Shown in pieces: positions 32,006-37,269 of a stretch of 37,269 bases of DNA. The translations under genes and the position numbers were made by a program. The DNA lies in the NCBI RefSeq assembly GCF_000710915.1, contig NZ_BAUA01000220.1, positions 1-37,269 of the forward strand, read 5' to 3'. This DNA comes from Nocardia brasiliensis IFM 10847 (lineage in GTDB: Bacteria; Actinomycetota; Actinomycetes; Mycobacteriales; Mycobacteriaceae). The notes under the pieces are model-generated. The model did no database searches. It had not been told where the DNA came from and saw nothing but the letters and a program-made list of their open reading frames with translations. Every line of letters begins with the position of its first letter. The stretch's first letter is position 1.

Positions 32006-32482
32006 ATGACTCAGCCCATCACCAGCACCCTCGACCCGGAACAGCAGAAGATCACGGGAGAGACGCTGCGCGCCACGGTGGTCGATCTGATCGATCTTTC
32101 CTTGATCGCGAAGCAGGCGCACTGGAACGTGGTCGGGCGGAACTTCCGGTCGGTGCACTTGGCGCTGGACGAATTGGTGACGGCGGCGCGCGACTTCACC
32201 GACGCGGCGGCCGAGCGTGCCACCGCGATCGGCGTCAGCCCGGACGGCCGGGCCGAGACCGTCGCCAAGGAGTCGGGCGCGGCGGGTTTCCCCGACGGCT
32301 GGCAGCAGGACACCGAGGTCATCAACCAGGTCGTGGCGAACCTCGCGGCGGTGATCACCCGGCTGCGCGAGCGGATCGAAACCACCGAGAAGGCCGACCC
32401 GGTGACCCAGGATCTGTTCATCGGCTTCGCCGCCCGGCTGGAGCAGCTGCACTGGATGTGGCAGGCGCAGCTGGCGGACTGA
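32006..32482 (+). CDS. dps: Dps-family DNA-protecting ferritin
   Basis: The 158-residue protein has the Dps four-helix bundle and its inter-subunit ferroxidase ligands. In KQAHWNVVGRNFRSVHLALDELV they are His39, His51 and Asp55; in DFTDAAAER they are Asp66 and Glu70. It oxidises and stores iron with H2O2 as dodecamers in the cytosol and protects DNA under starvation or oxidative stress. The N-terminal tail has few Lys/Arg residues, so direct DNA binding through it is uncertain. The ATG at 32006 follows AAGAAAGGCG. It is a single gene, not linked to a visible Fur or OxyR gene. Confidence 0.93.
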   Translation: MTQPITSTLDPEQQKITGETLRATVVDLIDLSLIAKQAHWNVVGRNFRSVHLALDELVTAARDFTDAAAERATAIGVSPDGRAETVAKESGAAGFPDGWQQDTEVINQVVANLAAVITRLRERIETTEKADPVTQDLFIGFAARLEQLHWMWQAQLAD

Positions 32483-32492
32483 GCCCGACGGG

Positions 32493-33296
32493 TTACCGCG
32501 ACAGGCCGTGCACGCGGGCGATCAGTCGCTCCAGCACCGTGCGCGGCAGCAGTCGCCGTACTCCGAACATGATGGGCGCGTTGCTGCCCACGGCGTAGAG
32601 CGGTTGCGGGCGATCGGCTTCGATCGCCCGCACAATGGTGTCCGCGACCTTGTCCGCGGTGATCCCTTTCCCTTGCGCCTCATCGAGTTTCGCGATGAAA
32701 CGGGTGAAGTCGGCGGTGTGCGGCGAACCTTCGTCGAGGTATTTGGTCCGCCGTTCGCGCAGTCCGGTGTTGATCTGGCCGGGCTCGACGGTGGTGAGCC
32801 ATACGCCGAACGGCGACTCTTCGAAGCGAGCCGCCACCGCGAAGCCCTTCAGTGCCGCTTTGGTCGCGCCGTAGGAGGAGCGGTACGGCATCGGGAAGCT
32901 GGCGATCATCGAACCGACCATCACCACCCGGCCGTAGCGGCGCTCGCGCATACCGGGCAGTAGGGCCTGGGTGAGGGCGATCGGCCCGAGCACGTTCAGC
33001 CGGAACAGTCGCTCCACCGCGTCCGTCGGCAGCTCGGCCAGCGGCCCCGCCTGGCTCTCGCCCGCATTGTTGACCAGCACGTCGACCTCGCCGAGCCCGG
33101 CGACGAACGCCTCGATCGAGGCGCTGTCGGTCAGGTCGAGCGCCCGATATTCCACGCCGGGCACCTGCGCGTCGGGCTCGATCCCTTCGGGTTTGCGGCT
33201 GGTCCCGATCACGCGATAGCCGCGCGTCACCAACGCTGCGGCGGTCGCCTTTCCGATCCCGGACGAAGCACCGGTGACAACTGCGGTCCGACCCAT
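32493..33296 (-). CDS. Short-chain dehydrogenase/reductase
   Basis: The 267-residue classical SDR has TGASSGIG (8-15) for the cofactor, NNAG (76-79), Ser129 and Tyr142-X3-Lys146 (SSYGATKAALKGFA). Arg34 after strand 2 (GTSRKPEG) favours NADP(H). The ATG at 33296 was preferred to ATG 33302 because AAGGAG is then 6 nt away rather than touching the start codon. The C-terminal helix MFGVRRLLPRTVLERLIARVHGL is typical of SDRs annotated as ketone or oxidoreductase enzymes without a known substrate. It is convergent with dps, 10 bp apart. Confidence 0.88.
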   Translation of the reverse strand: MGRTAVVTGASSGIGKATAAALVTRGYRVIGTSRKPEGIEPDAQVPGVEYRALDLTDSASIEAFVAGLGEVDVLVNNAGESQAGPLAELPTDAVERLFRLNVLGPIALTQALLPGMRERRYGRVVMVGSMIASFPMPYRSSYGATKAALKGFAVAARFEESPFGVWLTTVEPGQINTGLRERRTKYLDEGSPHTADFTRFIAKLDEAQGKGITADKVADTIVRAIEADRPQPLYAVGSNAPIMFGVRRLLPRTVLERLIARVHGLSR

Positions 33297-33541
33297 GAGC
33301 ATCTCCTTGTTCCGCGACTGCTGCCGACGATAGCCGTTCGGCGCATCCACGCGCGCGGGCCGACTCGGCAAACGCGAGTGCAACGGGGGATGGCGGCCCG
33401 GCGAGGTTGTCCTGAATTTCTGCGGGCGGGCCCGTTCGGCGGCCTTTTCCATGCCTCGGTTGCGGCTAGGGTTGGCCGGCGCGACAGACCGGGCGGGCGG
33501 TCGCGAGACGTGATCCGATGGACGTGCCGAGGAGATTCGTG

Positions 33542-34969
33542 GTGGTTACCGACACTGTTCGGGAGGAACAGGCGATCCGTCAGATGACGGAGCGGTTGGT
33601 CGAAAACTTCGGTGGCACATACTCGGCCGAACAAATCGAAGCGGTGGTCGGGGCGGGACGCAGGCGGTTCGACGGACATCCGGTGCGCCAGTTCGTGCCG
33701 ATTCTGGTCGAGCGGTTCGTGCGTCGGCAACTCGCGCCAGAGACGGGTTCGCCGACACCTGCCCCATCGCCGGGAAAAGTGAAGATGCGCAAGGGAACTG
33801 CCGCGCACCGCGCCGGTTCGCCCGGGTCTGTGGACTCCGACGATCTGCGTGAACCGTGGTCGGCGAGTAAACGTTTCGTGCCCGCCGTCGTCGGCGCGGT
33901 GGTGGCCGCGCTGGTCGTGGTAACCGTAGTCGCCGTGGCATTGGCGGTGCGGCAGCCGAACTCGCCGTCGACGGCCGCCGCGCCGGTGGTCCCCGTCGCG
34001 GTGGTGCGCGGCGTGGTCGGCTCGGAAAAGATGTCGTTCTTCCAGGACCCGAAGGTGATCGACGCGCTCGCGCGCCACGGACTGAAGGCGGAGGTGGATT
34101 CGGCGGGGTCCCGCCAGATCGCCACGTCGGTGGATCTGACGAAGTACGACTTCGCCTTTCCGTCCAGCGAACAGGCCGCAGAGCGAATCCAGCGGCAGCG
34201 CAACGTGAGCACGAAGTACATCCCGTTCTCCTCGCCGCTGGCCATCGCGACGTTCACGCCGATCGCCGATCTGCTGGCCGAATCCGGTGTGGTGCATCAG
34301 GGGCCGGTGCCGACCTTCGACATGGGTCCCTACTTGCGGATGGTCGGCAACAACACGCGGTGGGATCAGCTCGCGGCGAACGACGTCTACCCGACGAGCA
34401 AGAACGTGCTCATCTCCACGACCGATCCGCGCAGCTCCAACTCGGCCGCGATGTACCTCGCCATCGCGGGCTACGTCGCGAACAACAACACCATCGTGCA
34501 GGGCAGCTCCGCCGAGGAGAACATTCTGCCCACGGTGGCAAGGCTTTTCGTCGGCCAGGGGTACACCCAGAGCAGTAGCGAGGGGCCGTTCGAGACCTAT
34601 CTCGCGACCGGGATGGGGCCGACTCCGCTGGTCTGGATGTATGAGGCGCAGTTCGTCGACGCCGCGGTGCGCGGGCTGCTGAAACCCGAGATGACGATGC
34701 TGTACCCGACGCCGACCATTCTGTCCCGGCACACGCTGGTGCCGTTCGGCGAGCTGGGCGACCGGATCGGGCGCCTGCTGGCCGCCGATCCCGAATTGCA
34801 GCGACTGGCCGCCGAACACGGCTTCCGGACCGGTGCACCGGACCAGTTCGCCGCGGTCGCCGCGGAGCACAACGTGCGGGTCGCGCCCGACCTGGCCGAC
34901 GTGATCACCACGCCCACCTTCGACACCTTGGAGCGGCTGCTCGACGGAGTCGGCAAGTCCTACAACTGA
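33542..34969 (+). CDS. Fusion of three-helix-bundle domain, membrane helix and substrate-binding-like domain
   Basis: From GTG 33542 (7 nt after AGGAG) the protein has 475 residues; ATG 33518 would add eight. Residues 8-64 (AIRQMTERLVENFGG.. through FVPILVERFVRRQL) match the small three-helix-bundle dimerisation domain that is usually a stand-alone actinobacterial protein. A polar linker (65-112) and one membrane helix (113-136) follow. The outside domain (about 150-475) looks like a periplasmic-binding-protein fold of the ABC substrate-binding type, with VGSEKMSFFQDP, TKYDFAFPSSEQAA, TTDPRSSNSAAMYLAIAGYV and MYEAQFV. Orientation would put the bundle inside and the binding domain outside, a sensor-like layout. 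No ABC transporter genes are adjacent. Confidence 0.78.
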   Translation: MVTDTVREEQAIRQMTERLVENFGGTYSAEQIEAVVGAGRRRFDGHPVRQFVPILVERFVRRQLAPETGSPTPAPSPGKVKMRKGTAAHRAGSPGSVDSDDLREPWSASKRFVPAVVGAVVAALVVVTVVAVALAVRQPNSPSTAAAPVVPVAVVRGVVGSEKMSFFQDPKVIDALARHGLKAEVDSAGSRQIATSVDLTKYDFAFPSSEQAAERIQRQRNVSTKYIPFSSPLAIATFTPIADLLAESGVVHQGPVPTFDMGPYLRMVGNNTRWDQLAANDVYPTSKNVLISTTDPRSSNSAAMYLAIAGYVANNNTIVQGSSAEENILPTVARLFVGQGYTQSSSEGPFETYLATGMGPTPLVWMYEAQFVDAAVRGLLKPEMTMLYPTPTILSRHTLVPFGELGDRIGRLLAADPELQRLAAEHGFRTGAPDQFAAVAAEHNVRVAPDLADVITTPTFDTLERLLDGVGKSYN

Positions 34970-34974
34970 TCCGG

Positions 34975-34997
34975 TCGACGGGCGGCGATCCCGTCGA
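34975..34997 (+). terminator. Hairpin directly after the fusion gene
   Basis: TCGACGGG (34975-34982) and CCCGTCGA (34990-34997) form a perfect 8-bp stem with a 7-nt loop, 6 bp after the stop codon. No T-run follows. Confidence 0.55.
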
Positions 34998-35003
34998 GCA
35001 CGC

Positions 35004-35052
35004 CACCGGTCGAGCGCCTCGCGGCGGTGCTGGGGCAGCTACTCGACCGGTG
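35004..35052 (+). terminator. Second hairpin after the fusion gene
   Basis: CACCGGTCGAG (35004-35014) and CTCGACCGGTG (35042-35052) form a perfect 11-bp stem with a 27-nt loop. With the hairpin at 34975 it makes a tandem termination region before the lipoprotein gene. Confidence 0.5.
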
Positions 35053-35159
35053 CTGAGCCGCGGCGGTGCATCTGCTGAGATGCGAGTGAAAGGTCGGTGA
35101 GACGTCCGGCCCGAAGTATCGGTGACAGCATCCGCTGTCCACTCCCGGAGGAACCGTCC

Positions 35160-35597
35160 ATGAACCGCCGCACACTCTGCCCCCTCGCGCTGGCCGCACT
35201 CGTCCTGGCGGCGGGCGCGGGTTGCTCCGACGACAGCGGCAGCGCCGCGAGCCCCGGCACGGTCGCCGGAACCACCAGCGCCGCAGCGGCATCCGCGGGT
35301 GCGCTGCCCGGCGACTACTGCCAGGCGACGGTGGAGCTGTCGCGCAGCACCCGGGAGCTGAGCACGAAGGCGGAGATCAAGCCCGAGGAATACGCCAGGG
35401 CCGCCGATCAATTCGATCAGTTGAAAGCGATCGCGCCCGCCGAAGCGGCCGGTGACCTCGGCACGATCGGTGCGAGCTACCGTGCGATCGCCAAGGGGGA
35501 GGCCACCATCGAATCGGTCGGCCCCGACCTCGCCCGGGCGAGCCTGCACCTGGCCGAGGTCAACCGGACCAGGTGCCTGCCGCCCGCACCGCGGTGA
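35160..35597 (+). CDS. Small lipoprotein of unknown function
   Basis: The 145-residue product has a lipoprotein signal (MNRRTLCPLALAALVLAAGAGC) with the lipidated Cys at 22; the -3 Gly is not the usual Leu. A Ser/Ala/Thr linker and a helical domain follow, with two cysteines (DYCQAT and near the end RTRCLP) that may pair. The ATG at 35160 follows GGAGG. The helical domain has no recognised family. The alpha/beta hydrolase gene begins 32 bp downstream and may be co-transcribed. Confidence 0.72.
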   Translation: MNRRTLCPLALAALVLAAGAGCSDDSGSAASPGTVAGTTSAAAASAGALPGDYCQATVELSRSTRELSTKAEIKPEEYARAADQFDQLKAIAPAEAAGDLGTIGASYRAIAKGEATIESVGPDLARASLHLAEVNRTRCLPPAPR

Positions 35598-35628
35598 CGA
35601 TCGATACAGTCAGCCCAGGAGGTCGATG

Positions 35629-36387
35629 ATGGACGCACCGAATTCCGATATCCGGCTGCACGTGCACCGCTGGGGCGACGGTCCCCCGGTGGTCTTGGTG
35701 CACGGCAGTATTCTCGGCGGCCGCGAAACCTGGCGCGCCCAGCGGCCGTTGACCAGCCGTTGGACACTGCTCGCCCCGGACCGCCCTGGTCATGGTGAAA
35801 CGCCTTATGCCAGGCAGGATTTCGAGCCGGAAGCCCGACTGCTGGCGGCCCAGCTGCTCGACCGGCCGGTTCATCTGGTCGGGCTGTCCTACGGCGGGAT
35901 CGTCGCGATGTACGCCGCCGCGCAACGACCCGAGAATGTCCGGTCGCTGACCGTCGTCGAACCGCCGCTCTACGGCGTCGCACGCGGGAATCCGGAGGTC
36001 GACGCGATGAGCGCGGCCACCCGCGAGCTGATCGAACGGGTCGACCGCGCGCCCGAGATCGCGTTGCGGCAGTTCTTCGAGGTCGTCGGTGTGCCCGCCA
36101 TGCCGGGCACTGCGATCCCGCCGGTCCTGGTGGCCGGAATGCGGCAGCTGCAGGGTGCGCGCCCGCCCGACGAAGCGGCGCCGCCGCTGGACGTGCTGCG
36201 CGACGCGGATTTCCCGATCCTGGCGGTGTCCGGCGGGCACTCGGCGGCGTTCGAAGCGGTCTGCGACGCGATCGCCGAACAGACCGGCGCCGAGCGCGCG
36301 GTCTGTCCGGGCATGGGCCACCTGGTGCCGGACACCGGCGAGCCGTTCAACGCGCTGCTGGAGAAGTTCTTCGAACGCGCGGCGTAG
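35629..36387 (+). CDS. Alpha/beta-fold hydrolase
   Basis: The 252-residue protein has VVLVHGSILGG (21-31) for the oxyanion hole, PGHGETP, the nucleophile elbow GLSYGG with Ser87, and the catalytic His231 in GMGHLVPDTG. The acid residue is not clear, because the usual Asp position is in SGGHSAAFEAV. The ATG at 35629 was chosen because AGGAGG is 6 nt upstream. It is a cytosolic esterase- or epoxide-hydrolase-like enzyme; the substrate is unknown. Confidence 0.87.
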   Translation: MDAPNSDIRLHVHRWGDGPPVVLVHGSILGGRETWRAQRPLTSRWTLLAPDRPGHGETPYARQDFEPEARLLAAQLLDRPVHLVGLSYGGIVAMYAAAQRPENVRSLTVVEPPLYGVARGNPEVDAMSAATRELIERVDRAPEIALRQFFEVVGVPAMPGTAIPPVLVAGMRQLQGARPPDEAAPPLDVLRDADFPILAVSGGHSAAFEAVCDAIAEQTGAERAVCPGMGHLVPDTGEPFNALLEKFFERAA

Positions 36388-36408
36388 CGCTAGTGCCGCG
36401 TCCAGGAA

Positions 36409-36960
36409 CTAGCGGGTGCCGTGACCCGCGCACGCCGCGAGCGCGGTGTCCTTGGTGGCGTTGAACTTGTCGATGCTGGCGTTGAGCGTGTCGGTGTCTG
36501 CGCGCCGGGCCAGAGTGTCGGCCAGGGCGTTGGTGTCGTCGCGGTAGGCGTGCAGCACGTCCGCGATGTTCGACGGCACCTCCTTGGTCACCTTCTGGTC
36601 GACCGACCGCGCGCCGTCGTGCAGCGCGGTGACGGCGATATCGGCCTTGCCGTTCGCCTCCGGATCGTTGCGGCCGCGGTCGTTGGTCAGCCCGATGTAA
36701 TCGTTGAAGGCCTGGACCGAACGACCGTTGGCGGCCAGGAAGGCATCGCAGGCCGACCCGGTCGCGCGTTCGACGGCGGCCGCCCTGGCCGAGGACGCCG
36801 CGATCGAGGAGGCCGTGACCTCGGAGGTATACGCGGCCAGATCGGTGCGGTTCACCTCGGCTGTGCCGGAGACCTGCTGGGAACAGGCGCCGATGATCAG
36901 TACGCCCGCCGCGGTCGCCGCGCCCGCGGCGAGCAGTCCGGTCCGTTCGAGTCCGTGCAT
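36409..36960 (-). CDS. Lipoprotein of unknown function
   Basis: The 183-residue product has a signal (9-25, LLAAGAATAAGVLIIGA) ending in the lipobox IGAC with Cys26. Next comes the motif CSQQVSGTAEVNRTDLAAYTSEV, which I recall from small mycobacterial and nocardial lipoproteins. The remaining region is helical with conserved-looking ACDAFLAAN, YIGLTNDRG and a final Cys. No enzymatic motif is visible. The ATG at 36960 is preceded by GGGAAGGGGCCGAC. Confidence 0.78.
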   Translation of the reverse strand: MHGLERTGLLAAGAATAAGVLIIGACSQQVSGTAEVNRTDLAAYTSEVTASSIAASSARAAAVERATGSACDAFLAANGRSVQAFNDYIGLTNDRGRNDPEANGKADIAVTALHDGARSVDQKVTKEVPSNIADVLHAYRDDTNALADTLARRADTDTLNASIDKFNATKDTALAACAGHGTR

Positions 36961-37089
36961 GTCGGCCCCTTCCCTCGACAGATCCGGCCGGGCCGGTGCT
37001 GCCCGCTGCCGGACCTATCGACCGTACGTCGTGACGGGCGGGCTCGTCACCTGCACAGACCTGGATAGATGAGCAATCGATACCTACGG

Positions 37090-37127
37090 CCGAGCGCACC
37101 GGTACGCGGATGTCCCGGTGCGCTCGG
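37090..37127 (-). terminator. Hairpin terminator of the DUF305 gene
   Basis: CCGAGCGCACCGG (37090-37102) and CCGGTGCGCTCGG (37115-37127) form a perfect 13-bp stem with a 12-nt loop, 7 bp beyond the stop of the gene at the right edge. No T-run follows. Confidence 0.7.
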
Positions 37128-37134
37128 TTCGGTG

Positions 37135-37269
37135 TCAGCTCTGGCCGAGCATGCCGCGCATGGTGTCGATCTCCGTGCGCTGGGCATCGATGATGCTGCG
37201 GGCCAGCGCCTTCGCGTCACCGTTCGTGCCGTCGGAGAGTTCGGTCTCGGCCATGGCGATCGCGCCGGT
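37135..37269 (-). CDS. DUF305-family protein, C-terminal part only
   Basis: The last 44 residues of a gene entering from the right edge read AMAETELSDGTNGDAKALARS, then IIDAQRTEIDTMRGMLGQS. The A-IIDAQ-EI-TMRGML ending is the usual C-terminus of DUF305 proteins, small exported or lipid-anchored helical proteins linked to metal handling. The N-terminal signal and the family's HxQM region lie outside the window. Confidence 0.7.
   Translation of the reverse strand, partial: TGAIAMAETELSDGTNGDAKALARSIIDAQRTEIDTMRGMLGQS

Noticed and set aside
33227..34870. 547-codon minus-strand open frame opposite the fusion gene
   Set aside because: Arg/His/Gly-rich without domains. The plus strand has a ribosome binding site, a membrane helix and ordered domains.

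Overview
The window is GC-rich and gene-dense actinobacterial DNA. A start of an MspA-like porin, a GT87 polyprenyl-linked mannosyltransferase, many small Ala-rich secreted proteins and lipoproteins, and many TetR and LysR regulators point to a mycolic-acid-bearing actinomycete, most likely Nocardia or a close relative. This assignment is an inference from gene content, because no marker gene is present. I see no tRNA, rRNA, CRISPR array, insertion sequence, integrase or attachment site.

Layout. 1-2.1 kb: start of a porin (minus), a frameshifted remnant of a voltage-gated ion channel, a SAM methyltransferase (minus) and a TetR remnant lacking its DNA-binding domain. 2.5-5.1 kb: an orphan LuxR-type response regulator with a degenerate receiver, a zinc-ligand L28 paralogue overlapping a Cys-rich small protein, and a secreted protein. 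5.3-9.0 kb: an FGGY sugar kinase convergent with a TetR gene, a secreted protein, a SnoaL-like protein and a cysteine-free HesB/IscA-like protein. 9.0-14.5 kb: an AraC regulator followed by an O-methyltransferase, a GT87 mannosyltransferase whose 3' end overlaps an antisense MFS gene by 127 bp, and a LysR gene divergent from that MFS gene. 14.5-19.0 kb: a small orphan ORF, an SDR, an NlpC/P60 peptidase, and the divergent pair dgdR-dgdA (LysR regulator and 2,2-dialkylglycine decarboxylase).

19.0-24.0 kb: two small secreted proteins, a secreted beta-lactamase-fold serine hydrolase, and a TetR-MFS drug-efflux operon ending in a perfect 15-bp terminator stem. 24.0-28.7 kb: a secreted lipase, a secreted GH1 glycosidase divergent from a TetR gene, and a DUF885 HEGAH metallopeptidase-like protein. 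28.7-31.9 kb: bioB of the Bacillus-like type under a striking double-palindrome operator, then a YeiH-family transporter divergent from its LysR gene. 32.0-37.3 kb: Dps, an SDR, a membrane fusion of a three-helix-bundle domain with a substrate-binding-like domain, a lipoprotein, an alpha/beta hydrolase, a second lipoprotein, and the end of a DUF305 protein.

Most of the window is a string of short regulator-plus-target modules, often divergent and sharing one intergenic region that carries a palindrome. Several genes (dgdA, bioB, the TetR at 26420, the DUF885 gene) have a TAnnnT hexamer exactly 6 nt before the start codon and no Shine-Dalgarno sequence, which suggests leaderless transcripts. 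No single novel multi-gene system stands out. The most unusual items are the decayed ion channel ending exactly at a methyltransferase stop codon, the bioB operator, the degenerate receiver, and the three-helix-bundle/substrate-binding fusion.
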